From: an uncultured Bacteroidales bacterium
GTDB taxonomy: Bacteria; Bacteroidota; Bacteroidia; Bacteroidales; P3
Length of the DNA stretch: 64,000 bases
Direction of reading: 5' to 3'
Assembly (NCBI GenBank): GCA_900314725.1
Contig: OMWJ01000002.1
Location: 150,929-214,928, forward strand
The notes under the pieces were generated by a model that worked only from the letters and a program-made list of their open reading frames with translations, was not told where the DNA came from and did not search any database. How positions within the stretch are numbered: the stretch's first letter is position 1; every line of letters starts with the position of its first letter. Positions 46,557-55,750 of the stretch are shown here, one piece after another. The position numbers and the translations under genes were made by a program.

Positions 46557-46785
46557 AGACTTTTATATATGAAGAATATATAAAAACCATGATGTCTACA
46601 ACATCATCTACATAGTTATCATCAAGCCTTTCAAAAGAAAACACTTTCTCTTCTTATACAAACATCAACTCTTTACACACTAAACATAGACTCTTTTTGC
46701 CATAGAGACTTTATATTTTTTTATATTTCTTATCCTTTAATTTGTATAAAAACGATGACGACGACAACCTCCCCCTATAGGCGTC
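46517..46785. repeat. Inverted repeat pair enclosing a repeat array (locus D)
   Basis: Bases 46517-46545 and 46757-46785 are inverted copies: GACGCCTATAGGGGG matches over 15 bases, followed by a 1-base shift and GTCGTCGTC. The distal arm lacks the second GAC repeat and so cannot form the full local hairpin. Between the arms lie degenerate 21-bp units. Both arms may instead be two terminators of the same family. Confidence 0.65.
46621..46715. repeat. 21-bp phased repeat units within locus D
   Basis: Units with cores near 46623 (CAAGCC), 46666 (CAACTC) and 46688 (AGACTC) have spacing of about 2x21 and 22 bp, and AGAGACTTTAT near 46705 resembles a further copy. AAACATCAACTCTTT matches the CAACTC unit of locus C exactly. 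Confidence 0.55.
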
Positions 46786-46926
46786 TACAAAATATACTTC
46801 TTATATGCTCATATTTCTTTAGAATAAAAACAGCGTCAAAGTTCTGAATGGACTTTCGCAAAAGAAGTAAAAACAAAGACACAAACAAAAAAATCATTGT
46901 TTTCTGCCTGTTTCCTTAAATTTTAT

Positions 46927-46934
46927 TATTTTTG
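46927..46934 (+). promoter_or_regulatory. -7 promoter element of the topoisomerase gene
   Basis: TATTTTTG 22 bp before the ATG at 46957. This excludes the upstream in-frame TTG as the start. Confidence 0.5.
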
Positions 46935-46956
46935 CAACAGTAAAAAGATAGCAAAA

Positions 46957-49590
46957 ATGGATAATATCAACGACAATACAACTGACAACAATCAACCCAC
47001 AAACGAAGCACGTTCTTCTCAAAGACAGATGCAGAGTATAAGAGGAATGTACGAGAATTGGTTTCTTGACTATGCTTCATACGTAATACTTGAAAGAGCC
47101 GTACCTCATTTAAATGACGGCTTAAAGCCTGTTCAAAGACGTATTCTTCACTCTATGTATGAATCTGATGACGGGCGAATGGATAAGGTTGCCAATATTG
47201 TCGGAAATACTATGCACTATCATCCGCATGGTGATGCTTCTATCTATGGTGCTTTGGTTCAACTTGGTCAAAAAGAACTGATGGTTGATACTCAAGGAAA
47301 CTGGGGTAATATCCTAACAGGAGACTCTGCTGCTGCTGGTCGTTATATTGAAGCACGTCTTTCAAAGTTTGCCCTTGAGGTTGCCTTCAATTACAAAACA
47401 GCTACTTTTCATCCTAATTATGACGGCAAGAAACAAGAGCCAGACACTCTACCGATGAAGTTTCCTCTTCTTCTTGCGCAAGGAGCCAAAGGTATTGCAG
47501 TAGGTCTTGCCTGTGAGATTCTTCCTCACAACTTCAACGAACTAATAGATGCGAGCATAGCCATACTTCAAGATAAGCCTTTTACCATATATCCCGATTT
47601 CCAGACAGGAGGTCTTATGGATGTTTCTAAATATAATGATGGAGTGAGAGGAGGAAGAATACTTGTGAGAGCAAAGATGACGCAAGAAGACAAAAAAACG
47701 CTTGTAATTACAGAGATACCTTTCTCCACCACAAGTGATTCTCTTATTGATTCCATTGCAAAGGCTACAGACAAAGGCCAGATAAAGATAAAGAAGATAG
47801 AGAACAACACTGCAAGTACAGCAGAGATAAGACTACACCTTCCTAACGACGCTTCCATAGACCAGACTATTGATGCCCTTTACGCTTTCACTGATTGTCA
47901 GGTGAGCATTGCTCCCAACTCCTGCGTGATAGATGAGAACCAAAAGCCAGCCTTTATGCCTATCAGTGAGATTCTCAGAAAGAACACCAACAGGACTGTC
48001 TCTTTGTTGAGAATGGAGTTAGAGATACAACTGAACGAACTGAAAGAGAAATGGCAATGGATTTCGTTGGAGAGAATATTCATAGAGAATGAAATATATG
48101 AAGACATCAAACCTTGTACTACCGACCAAGAGATAAACGACACTATATTCAAAGGCTTAGAACCTTTCGTTAAAAATCTTATCCGTGAAGTTACATTAGA
48201 AGATGTTCAAAGGCTCAGAAAGATTCCTATTGACAGAATATCCAAATACAATAGCGACAAAGCAGAAAAAGACCTTGAGAGTATAGAGTTTGAAATGGAG
48301 GAGGTGAAAAACAACTTAGAGCATATCATTGATTACTCTATACGTTGGTTCAAGCATTTAAAAGACAAATACGGCAAAGGCAGAGAAAGAAAGACTGAGA
48401 TTAGAGACTTTGATAAGATAGAGATTGTTTCTGCAGCGGTGGCAACAGAGAAATTATACTGCAACTACAAGAGTGGTTTTGCAGGATACAAACTGAAAAA
48501 TGACGAGAATGCTAAATATGTCTGCGACTGTTCAGAATTTGATGAGATAATCATTGTTCATAAGAACGGCAAATATTCGGTAAGAAAGGTTGCTGAGAAA
48601 GATTTTGTGGGAGAAAACATCATATACATTGCTTTGTTCAGAAGAAATGATGAAAGAACTATATATAATATGATGTATAATAACGGACCTTTTGGACGTT
48701 GTTTCGCAAAACGTTGTGCTGTAACAAGTGTGATAAGAGACAAAGAATATGATTTCACTCAGGGTGTAAGCGGTTCTACCCTACTCTATTTTTCTGCAAA
48801 CAGCAACGGAGAGGCAGAAAAAGTTACAGTTCATCTAAAAGTAAGTCCAAGAATGAGAAAGACTAATTTCATCTATGATTTTGCTCAATTAGATATAAAG
48901 AACAGAAGTGCAAGAGGAAATATAGTGAATAATAATCCTGTACGTAGTGTAGGTTTAAAATCAGGCGGTGTCTCCACTCTTTCTGCTCGCAAGATTTGGT
49001 TAGATGATTCCATTATGAAACTCAACACCGAAGAAAGAGGTATTCTTCTTGGAGAGTTTGGAGCAAATGATAAACTATTGTTAGTTAATAGTGCTGGCTG
49101 GTATCAGATAGCTGAACCTAATATGAGCCTGCATTTTGAGGACAACACTCTTGTTATAGAAAAGTTCAATCCTAAAAAACCTATTTCAATTATTTATAAA
49201 GACTTGGAAACAAAGCAGTGGTTTATAAAGCGTTTCTTACCTGAGCCTGTTTCTCAAAGCAGAATATTCTTCATTGATGATAAAAAAGCGGAAGTTAATC
49301 ATATATTAAACGATTGGCTACCTATGATTAGCGTCAATGGAGAAGAGATAAACGTTGCTGAGTTCATAGATATAATGAAATACAGAGCTAAGGGTAAAAA
49401 ACTAAGCAAAGAGTCCAAGGTGAAAATAAAAATACTTAAAGCCTTAGAATACGTTGAACCAAAAGAAGAAATCGTAGAAGAAGAGTTAATAGAAAACAAT
49501 GAAACGACTAATGAACGCAATACTCCTGTAGAATTCAATGATGATGACTTCATAGAAAACGATGATACCATACAAGGTAGTTTGTTTTAG
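46957..49590 (+). CDS. parC: DNA topoisomerase IV, subunit A
   Basis: 877 residues from ATG 46957. Type IIA topoisomerase breakage-reunion subunit: YENWFLDYASYVILERAVP, GLKPVQRRILHSMYE, YHPHGDASIYGALVQLGQ and the catalytic tyrosine in AAAGRYIEARL (Tyr130). A tower and coiled-coil region and a C-terminal beta-propeller-like domain follow (about 520-780), then an acidic tail (EEIVEEELIENNE). No GyrA-box (QRRGGKG type) is evident, which supports ParC over GyrA. It decatenates chromosomes with ParE, which is not in the window. Confidence 0.88.
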   Translation: MDNINDNTTDNNQPTNEARSSQRQMQSIRGMYENWFLDYASYVILERAVPHLNDGLKPVQRRILHSMYESDDGRMDKVANIVGNTMHYHPHGDASIYGALVQLGQKELMVDTQGNWGNILTGDSAAAGRYIEARLSKFALEVAFNYKTATFHPNYDGKKQEPDTLPMKFPLLLAQGAKGIAVGLACEILPHNFNELIDASIAILQDKPFTIYPDFQTGGLMDVSKYNDGVRGGRILVRAKMTQEDKKTLVITEIPFSTTSDSLIDSIAKATDKGQIKIKKIENNTASTAEIRLHLPNDASIDQTIDALYAFTDCQVSIAPNSCVIDENQKPAFMPISEILRKNTNRTVSLLRMELEIQLNELKEKWQWISLERIFIENEIYEDIKPCTTDQEINDTIFKGLEPFVKNLIREVTLEDVQRLRKIPIDRISKYNSDKAEKDLESIEFEMEEVKNNLEHIIDYSIRWFKHLKDKYGKGRERKTEIRDFDKIEIVSAAVATEKLYCNYKSGFAGYKLKNDENAKYVCDCSEFDEIIIVHKNGKYSVRKVAEKDFVGENIIYIALFRRNDERTIYNMMYNNGPFGRCFAKRCAVTSVIRDKEYDFTQGVSGSTLLYFSANSNGEAEKVTVHLKVSPRMRKTNFIYDFAQLDIKNRSARGNIVNNNPVRSVGLKSGGVSTLSARKIWLDDSIMKLNTEERGILLGEFGANDKLLLVNSAGWYQIAEPNMSLHFEDNTLVIEKFNPKKPISIIYKDLETKQWFIKRFLPEPVSQSRIFFIDDKKAEVNHILNDWLPMISVNGEEINVAEFIDIMKYRAKGKKLSKESKVKIKILKALEYVEPKEEIVEEELIENNETTNERNTPVEFNDDDFIENDDTIQGSLF

Positions 49591-49675
49591 TCATTCATCA
49601 ACATCTGTTACAATAATATAGATTATCAGACGTTTAATTAATAAAAGCAAATTAATAACATAAAAAATAAAAAAA

Positions 49676-51829
49676 ATGAAAAAATTAGTACTTATACTAT
49701 TAGCGAGTTTGTTTGCTTTCAGCCCTTTGGTTAAGGCAGACGAAGGAATGTGGTTGCTTATGTACTTGGATAAGCAGACATACAAAGATATGAAAGCAAA
49801 AGGTTTGAAACTTACACCAAAACAAATCTACGACATAAACAAAGCCTCTTTGAAAGATGCTATCATTCAGTTCGGCAGAGGTTGTACAGGTGAGATTGTT
49901 TCCGACCAAGGTCTTATTCTTACTAATCATCACTGTGGTTATTCGTGGATACAGTCCCATTCCACTATAGAACACGACTATCTTTCCAATGGATTCTGGG
50001 CTTACAACAAAGGAGAAGAACTTCCTAATCCTGGATTGACCGCTAAATTCTTCATAAGAATGGAAGACGTGTCTGACAAAGTGCTTGAGGGAGTTACAAA
50101 CAAAACTTCTGAGGACGACAGATTAGAAATAGTCAGAAAGAACTCAAAGAGAATTGTTGAAAACGCAACAAAAGGAACTACCTACACAGCCGAAGTAGCA
50201 ACAATGTTCAACGGAAATCAGTATATTCTCTTCGTTTATGAGGTTTATAAAGATGTTCGCTTGGTTGGAGCTCCTCCTCAGTCAATAGGAAAGTTTGGAA
50301 GTGATACCGACAACTGGATGTGGCCAAGACATACTTGCGACTTTTCTGTCTTCAGAGTCTATACTGACAAAGACGGAAAGCCTGCTGAGTATTCCAAAGA
50401 CAATATCCCTATGAAACCAAAACACTATCTACCTATATCTCTCAAAGGTGTTAAGGAAAACGATTTCGCTATGGTTATAGGTTATCCTGGTTCCACAGAC
50501 AGATTTCTTCCTTCTGAAGGTGTAAAACAAGCTATTGACATTTACAATCCTTCTGTTGTTACTGCAAGAGAGGCTTTGCGTAATGTTATGGACAGAGATA
50601 TGAAAGCGGATCCAAAAGTAAGAATACAATATGCAGCAAAATTTGCTTCCCTTTCTAATTATTGGAAATTCTACATAGGGCAAACACAATGCTTGAAACG
50701 TTTGAATGTTTATGGAACTAAGCGTGATTTGGAGAATCGCTTTGCTTCTTGGATAAAAGAAGACAAGAGCGGTAACAGAAGTGAAATGTATGGCAATGTT
50801 CTTGACGATATACAGAACTATTACGACAATAACGGAGAATATGACTATCTAAGAGTATATACCAACGAAGCTATTTTCAGAGGTGCAAGCATTTTCAGCA
50901 TCGCAACACGTCTATATGGTTTTGAAAATACAATAAAATCAGCAGATGAAGCCACTTTTGAGGCTCTGATAAAAGACTGGGATTCTTACTTGGACGGTAT
51001 TTTCAAAGATTATAATGATTTGACAGAAGAGAAACTTATGGCTGCTGGCTTGGATGTTTATTTTAGAAACGTCCCAATGACACTACAAAGTCCTGAGTTT
51101 TTGAACTATGCTTTTAAATATGGATATAATTTCAACCAAATTGCAGAAGACATTTTCGCAACTTCAAATTTAGTAAGCAAAGAAAAGATAATGAATCTCC
51201 TAAAGTCTAAGGATTTGTCTCTACTTCAAAACGACCCTGCATACATTCTTACCAAACAAATACTTGACAATCTTCGTTCAAAAATGCGTTCTATCAGCGA
51301 GGACAGAGATAAACTTGCAAAGGCAAACCGTTTGTTTGTCAAAGGAATAATGGAAATGGAAAAAGACAAACACTTTGCTCCTAATGCAAACTCAACCATT
51401 CGTTATACTTACGGACAGGTAAAGAGTTATGCTCCTAAAGACGGAGTTACCTATAAATATTACACTACTCTTGACGGAGTTATGGACAAGGAAGACAATT
51501 CTTCTTGGGAATTCACCGTACCTACAAAACTTCGTCAATTGTATGAAGCAAAAGATTTCGGTCAATATGCAGTCAATGGAACAGTACCTGTTGGTTTCCT
51601 AACTAATGTTGATATTACAGGAGGAAACTCAGGCTCTCCAACCTTGAACGGAAAAGGTGAATTAATAGGACTTGCTTTTGACGGCAACTGGGAAGCAATG
51701 AGTGGCAACATAGCCTTCAACCCAGACTTACAAAGATGTATCTCTGTTGATATTCGCTATGTGCTTTTCATTATAGACAAGTTTGCAGGAGCAACTAACT
51801 TGATAAACGAAATGAAAATAGTTAAATAA
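49676..51829 (+). CDS. S46 family dipeptidyl peptidase (DPP7-like)
   Basis: The 717 residues have a signal peptide (about 1-21, VKADEGMW, typical mature start of DPP7/DPP11). The trypsin-like fold has the catalytic His in ILTNHHCGY (about residue 84) and Ser652 in GGNSGSPTLNGKGEL. The specificity position reads AFDGNWEAMSG with Gly670, as in DPP7 with hydrophobic P1 preference; DPP11 has Arg here and prefers Asp/Glu. These periplasmic enzymes release dipeptides from oligopeptides in peptide-fermenting Bacteroidota. It stands alone, closed by a terminator. Confidence 0.9.
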   Translation: MKKLVLILLASLFAFSPLVKADEGMWLLMYLDKQTYKDMKAKGLKLTPKQIYDINKASLKDAIIQFGRGCTGEIVSDQGLILTNHHCGYSWIQSHSTIEHDYLSNGFWAYNKGEELPNPGLTAKFFIRMEDVSDKVLEGVTNKTSEDDRLEIVRKNSKRIVENATKGTTYTAEVATMFNGNQYILFVYEVYKDVRLVGAPPQSIGKFGSDTDNWMWPRHTCDFSVFRVYTDKDGKPAEYSKDNIPMKPKHYLPISLKGVKENDFAMVIGYPGSTDRFLPSEGVKQAIDIYNPSVVTAREALRNVMDRDMKADPKVRIQYAAKFASLSNYWKFYIGQTQCLKRLNVYGTKRDLENRFASWIKEDKSGNRSEMYGNVLDDIQNYYDNNGEYDYLRVYTNEAIFRGASIFSIATRLYGFENTIKSADEATFEALIKDWDSYLDGIFKDYNDLTEEKLMAAGLDVYFRNVPMTLQSPEFLNYAFKYGYNFNQIAEDIFATSNLVSKEKIMNLLKSKDLSLLQNDPAYILTKQILDNLRSKMRSISEDRDKLAKANRLFVKGIMEMEKDKHFAPNANSTIRYTYGQVKSYAPKDGVTYKYYTTLDGVMDKEDNSSWEFTVPTKLRQLYEAKDFGQYAVNGTVPVGFLTNVDITGGNSGSPTLNGKGELIGLAFDGNWEAMSGNIAFNPDLQRCISVDIRYVLFIIDKFAGATNLINEMKIVK

Positions 51830-51852
51830 ATCATAACAACACAACATAAAAG

Positions 51853-51892
51853 AAAAGAACGTGGTCAAATAAAGACTGCGTTCTTTTGTTTT
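51853..51892 (+). terminator. Terminator after the S46 peptidase gene
   Basis: AAAAGAACG (51853-51861) pairs with CGTTCTTTT (51879-51887), with a possible inner GTC/GAC helix, followed by GTTTTT. Confidence 0.65.
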
Positions 51893-51928
51893 TACCGCAA
51901 AAACAGTTCTCATTTCGTTCAAATATTT

Positions 51929-51936
51929 TATCTTTG
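51929..51936 (+). promoter_or_regulatory. -7 promoter element of the DUF4421 gene
   Basis: TATCTTTG lies upstream of the repeat array, so the array is expected to form the 5' untranslated leader. Confidence 0.55.
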
Positions 51937-51942
51937 CAAAAT

Positions 51943-52040
51943 AAACCAACTCTTTTATGTAAAAAGACTTGGTTTTAAGAAAAAAAGACTTGATTTTAGA
52001 AAAAAAAGAGTTGATGTTTTATGGGAAAAAACTTAATGTT
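51943..52040. repeat. 21-bp phased repeat array (locus E), running into a coding start
   Basis: One inverted unit has its core at 51948 (CAACTC). Direct units follow with cores at 51966 (GACTTG), 51987 (GACTTG) and 52008 (GAGTTG), spacing exactly 21 and 21, and a degenerate AACTTAATG at 52029, again 21 on, inside the open frame starting at 52021. Bases 51944-51974 can fold into a hairpin with one C-C mismatch. Confidence 0.8.
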
Positions 52041-53019
52041 TTTTATAATATTTTTGTTTGCTGCGATACCAAACTATGCTCAAAAAGAAAAAGATTCTTT
52101 TCTTTGGAAGATAGACAAGATGTTTAACCTTTCTTCTTTAAAAAAAATAGACACAAACTACTATACCATTGCCAACAATGGCTGGATGATTAACCTTAAC
52201 AATAATTTTGCGGTTGTTGATTTAGGAGCAGAGATAAAAAATGTTCCTCTTTATGGAAAGACAGAACTGAATGCCCATTCGCGTTTCAACTATCAAGTTT
52301 CCACCACCTTTGGCTACAGAAACCTTATCTTAGGGTGTTCTCTTGCTAATTTGGTTGGCGAAGCTAAAGACTTTACTCTTTCTCTTTCAGCCAATGCTTG
52401 GGGATTTGAATTCAGAAGATTGGAGACTGATGACTTTGATGGTGAAATGGAAAACAATCTTCTTGGCAGTAATTTCAAAATAAAAAGAGGCGATATAAAA
52501 GTAAAGACGAGGCATTTAAGAGCTTATCATGTTTTCAATTCAAAAAAATTCTCCTTGACTGCTGCCATTGACCAGAGATGTGTTCAAAAACATTCTGCAG
52601 GTTCTTTACTTTTCTACACTAACTTTTCTCAAAGCAATGTGTATTTTCAAAACAATACAATAGTAAATCATTTTGACAACACCAAAGAGATAGAGTTTTC
52701 TTCTGCTTCCTTGGGCTTAGGTTATGCTTACAACTACACTCCCAACAAAGGCAAACTTCTCTTTCATCTTTCAGCAATACCTATGTTTGTTGCTATAAAC
52801 AATGCTTATCTATACAACAATACAATAGAACAGATAGACACGAAACATAAGTATTTCTTCAATCTTATGGGAAGATTTACTATCAATTATCGTTTCAATG
52901 ACTTTTTAGGTATCAACCTTTCTGCTTTCTATAACAATCTAAATCAGAATACTCAAAAAGATTTAAACATAAAGTGGAACGATATTTTGTTTAAAGCAAC
53001 TCTTTGTTGTAGATTTTAA
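52021..53019 (+). CDS. DUF4421-like outer-membrane protein
   Basis: 332 residues with a signal peptide ending near PNYAQ (about residue 20). The mature part alternates aromatic beta strands and ends FKATLCCRF, as in outer-membrane barrels; it resembles DUF4421 proteins of Bacteroidota, function unknown. Two starts are possible: ATG 52021 (MGKNLMFF) and ATG 52036 (MFFIIFLF), the latter giving a tighter signal peptide. The first start and the bases between them look like the next unit of the repeat array. A DUF819 gene follows by 11 bp. Confidence 0.65.
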   Translation: MGKNLMFFIIFLFAAIPNYAQKEKDSFLWKIDKMFNLSSLKKIDTNYYTIANNGWMINLNNNFAVVDLGAEIKNVPLYGKTELNAHSRFNYQVSTTFGYRNLILGCSLANLVGEAKDFTLSLSANAWGFEFRRLETDDFDGEMENNLLGSNFKIKRGDIKVKTRHLRAYHVFNSKKFSLTAAIDQRCVQKHSAGSLLFYTNFSQSNVYFQNNTIVNHFDNTKEIEFSSASLGLGYAYNYTPNKGKLLFHLSAIPMFVAINNAYLYNNTIEQIDTKHKYFFNLMGRFTINYRFNDFLGINLSAFYNNLNQNTQKDLNIKWNDILFKATLCCRF

Positions 53020-53030
53020 AAGAAAAGATT

Positions 53031-54188
53031 ATGAATATTATAATAATAGCTATATGTTTATTCTGCCCTCTGCTAATCCTTTGGCTAACCTATAAAAGCA
53101 GTCTGCTAAACAAAGTCGGTAGCATTATCATAGCCTACATTATCGGTTGTACATTAGGAATTACAGGCTTAATACCCGACACTAAAGAGATACATTCCTT
53201 ACAAACTAACATAGCCTCTTTTGCTATTCCTTTAGCTATACCTCTTCTTTTGTTTTCTTCTGATGTACGTTCTTGGCTAAGACTTGCTCCTGCTTTTATC
53301 AAATCAACTATTTTAGGAATCTTAGGCTGCATTCTTGCTATCATTGTAGGTTTTCTATTGTACGGAAAAGACAATCCTGATATGTTTTCTTCCATAGGAG
53401 GAATGCTAACGGGGCTTTATACGGGAGGAAATGCTAATCTTGCATCCTTAAAGATAGCTCTTGGAGTAGATAATTCAACTTATATACTTGTTTCTACTTA
53501 TAGTACAATGCTAAGTGCTGTATATCTAATTTTTGTCATTGTTTTAGGAAAGAAAGTTTTGTTGTTTTTTATGCCCGATTTTAAGGACAATAAATCAAAA
53601 GAAGAACTTAATATTCAAATAGATAATCACGATAAAGAACTGTTCTTAGGTCTATTTCGCAAAGACAATCTTAGAAGTCTTTTTTCTGCTCTTGGGTTAG
53701 CAATAATAATCATTATTATAGGTGGAGGTGTTGCATTTCTGTTCCCAAAAGAAATGTTTCAGTCTATTTTTATTTTGACTATAAGTCTGCTGTCTGTTCT
53801 TGCATCTATGAATAAAAAGGTTCGTTCTTTAAAACGAACCTTTGAAGCAGGTACTTATTTAATTCTTGTTTTTTCTATTGCCGTTGCTTCACAAGTAAGT
53901 CTGAAAACTCTTTCAAATATAGATTCAAATATCTTTTTATTCACTACAGTTGCAACACTTGGAACTTTGTTTTTTCATGTTATTTTATCTGCTTTGTTCA
54001 AAATAGACACCGACACAACTCTAACAACAAGCATTTCTCTGATTTGTTCTCCTCCTTTTGCTCCTGTCATAGGTTCTGCACTAAAAAACAAAGCTGTGAT
54101 TGGTCCAGGCATTGCTGTTGGTTTATTTGGTTATGCTGCCGGCACCTACATAGGTTTCTTTGTTGCAAAACTACTTCTAATCATTTAA
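53031..54188 (+). CDS. DUF819 family membrane protein
   Basis: The 385-residue polytopic inner-membrane protein has about ten helices, with GCTLGITGLIPDT, a glycine-rich MLTGLYTGGNANLASLKIALG, and a C-terminal APVIGSALKNKAVIGPGIAVG. This pattern is typical of the DUF819 (YjcL-like) family, which resembles secondary transporters with an inverted repeat; the substrate is unknown. The 3' end overlaps the convergent sirtuin gene by 12 bp, with no terminator between. Confidence 0.85.
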   Translation: MNIIIIAICLFCPLLILWLTYKSSLLNKVGSIIIAYIIGCTLGITGLIPDTKEIHSLQTNIASFAIPLAIPLLLFSSDVRSWLRLAPAFIKSTILGILGCILAIIVGFLLYGKDNPDMFSSIGGMLTGLYTGGNANLASLKIALGVDNSTYILVSTYSTMLSAVYLIFVIVLGKKVLLFFMPDFKDNKSKEELNIQIDNHDKELFLGLFRKDNLRSLFSALGLAIIIIIIGGGVAFLFPKEMFQSIFILTISLLSVLASMNKKVRSLKRTFEAGTYLILVFSIAVASQVSLKTLSNIDSNIFLFTTVATLGTLFFHVILSALFKIDTDTTLTTSISLICSPPFAPVIGSALKNKAVIGPGIAVGLFGYAAGTYIGFFVAKLLLII

Positions 54189-54860
54189 AAGTTCTTCTAC
54201 TACTGTTTTAACTCCGATAGAAGCTTTCTGTTGAACAAAGTTTATTCCATTCAAATTAGCATCTGGTTTGTTAGGATCTATAAGATATTTTTTACATCCT
54301 TGCTTTGTATAATTCATAAGTCCTGCTGCTGGATAGACAACAAGGGAAGTGCCTATTACAATCAAAATATCAGCCTTTTCACATACCTTTATTGCACGTT
54401 CTATCTCTGGAACAGGCTCACCAAACCAGACAATAAAAGGTCTAAGCATCATTCCTCGTTTGTCTTTATCAAAAGGAGTGATGTCGTGATAGCCTATCTC
54501 ATATACTTCATCTTTATCATATCTTGAACAAGCTTTTGTCAGTTCTCCATGAAGATGAATAATATGTTTAGAACCTGCTCTTTCATGCAAATCATCAACA
54601 TTTTGAGTAACTATTGTTACATTATATTTTTCTTCTAAACGAGTAAGCTGCTTATGTCCTTCATTAGGTTCTACAGAAGTAAGCTGTCGGCGTCTTTCAT
54701 TATAAAACTTCGTTACCAATTCCTCATCTTTCTCAAAAGAATCATAATTTGCCACATCCTCTATTCTATAGTTTTCCCACAAACCATTGGAATCTCGGAA
54801 AGTACTTATTCCACTTTCTGCACTAATCCCTGCTCCTGTTAATACAACTATGTTTTTCAT
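54177..54860 (-). CDS. cobB: NAD-dependent protein deacylase, sirtuin
   Basis: Class III sirtuin of 227 residues. Motifs: GAGISAESGISTFRD (NAD binding), TQNVDDLHERAG, catalytic HLHGEL, then VWFGEPVPEI and VIGTSLVVYPAAG. Between HGEL and the next motif the usual zinc Cys pairs are absent (only one Cys, ACSRYDKDEVYEIG), so the zinc finger seems degenerate, as in some bacterial sirtuins. YNERRRQL resembles the Tyr/Arg desuccinylase pair region. It follows the DUF2520 gene by 5 bp. Confidence 0.9.
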   Translation of the reverse strand: MKNIVVLTGAGISAESGISTFRDSNGLWENYRIEDVANYDSFEKDEELVTKFYNERRRQLTSVEPNEGHKQLTRLEEKYNVTIVTQNVDDLHERAGSKHIIHLHGELTKACSRYDKDEVYEIGYHDITPFDKDKRGMMLRPFIVWFGEPVPEIERAIKVCEKADILIVIGTSLVVYPAAGLMNYTKQGCKKYLIDPNKPDANLNGINFVQQKASIGVKTVVEELLND

Positions 54861-54865
54861 AATGT

Positions 54866-55606
54866 TTAATCTTTATATGTATTTATTATACTCTTACTTA
54901 TTGAGGTGTAAATCTCTTGTTCTAATAAAGAAAGTTGCTTTAAGTGTTCTTGCATTATGTGTTTTTCATTTCTAAAAGCAGGCCCGGTCTGACAAAGTTT
55001 AGGATCTTTTTGTTTTATATTTTCAAATGTTTTGTTTATCAAAGGATATAAAAGCTCAAAACTTAAATCCTTATTTTCCATTAAAGTTTTGGAGATATAC
55101 ATCAGGTGATTTGTAAAATTATTTGCAAACACAGCAGATATATGTAGAGTCTTTCTTTGTTCATCTGTAAGAGTATAGTGTATGTTTGATAATTTTTTTG
55201 CTAAGCGTTCCAAAAGTTGCATACTCTTTTCGTTGTTTGCCCACGTACAGAGAGGAACATCTGAAAAATCTATCTCAATCCCTTTCTTCAAAGTCTGCAA
55301 AGGATAAAAAGAACCATAGTTTTTGCACAAAGAACTCAAAAAATCAGTCTGCATATATCCACTTGTATGAACTAATATTTGATTGTCTTCCAATGGACTT
55401 TGAAGGCTTTGCAATATATTTTGGGTAACTTGTGGTAGAGCATCATCCTTCACAGCCAAAATAACAAGGTCGGAAGAAAAGTATTTTCTATTGAAAGGTT
55501 CATGAGAAGAAACTATCTTGACATCCAAACCTTTTTTTAGCATAACATTATTATAATGTTCTGCCACATTTCCGTTGCCTACAATAGTAATAGTTCTTAT
55601 CTCCAT
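54866..55606 (-). CDS. Rossmann-like/DUF2520 NAD(P)-binding protein
   Basis: 246 residues from ATG 55606, which places the nucleotide loop TIVGNGNVAEHYN at the N-terminus; the longer frame to 55639 adds 11 residues that do not fit. Residues about 1-115 are a Rossmann-like domain (SDLVILAVKDDALPQV), and about 125-245 the helical DUF2520 domain (LHISAVFANNFTNHLMYIS). This layout resembles ketopantoate- or pyrroline-carboxylate-reductase-like proteins. Its reaction is unknown. It forms a two-gene unit with the sirtuin and diverges from the glmM-like gene. Confidence 0.85.
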   Translation of the reverse strand: MEIRTITIVGNGNVAEHYNNVMLKKGLDVKIVSSHEPFNRKYFSSDLVILAVKDDALPQVTQNILQSLQSPLEDNQILVHTSGYMQTDFLSSLCKNYGSFYPLQTLKKGIEIDFSDVPLCTWANNEKSMQLLERLAKKLSNIHYTLTDEQRKTLHISAVFANNFTNHLMYISKTLMENKDLSFELLYPLINKTFENIKQKDPKLCQTGPAFRNEKHIMQEHLKQLSLLEQEIYTSISKSIINTYKD

Positions 55607-55701
55607 AGGGTCTAATAGTCTTTCTGCTGATTCAAACAAAATTTTGCCAAAATTAATACATTTTTATAAGATAATTATAATCATAAAATTGGAAAAATGC
55701 T

Positions 55702-55709
55702 TAAATTTG
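55702..55709 (+). promoter_or_regulatory. -7 promoter element of the phosphoglucosamine mutase gene
   Basis: TAAATTTG 41 bp before the ATG at 55751. The upstream in-frame ATG (55697) overlaps it and is rejected. Confidence 0.5.
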
Positions 55710-55750
55710 CAAATTCTTTTAAAAGTATATTCACAAAAACTAAATATATT

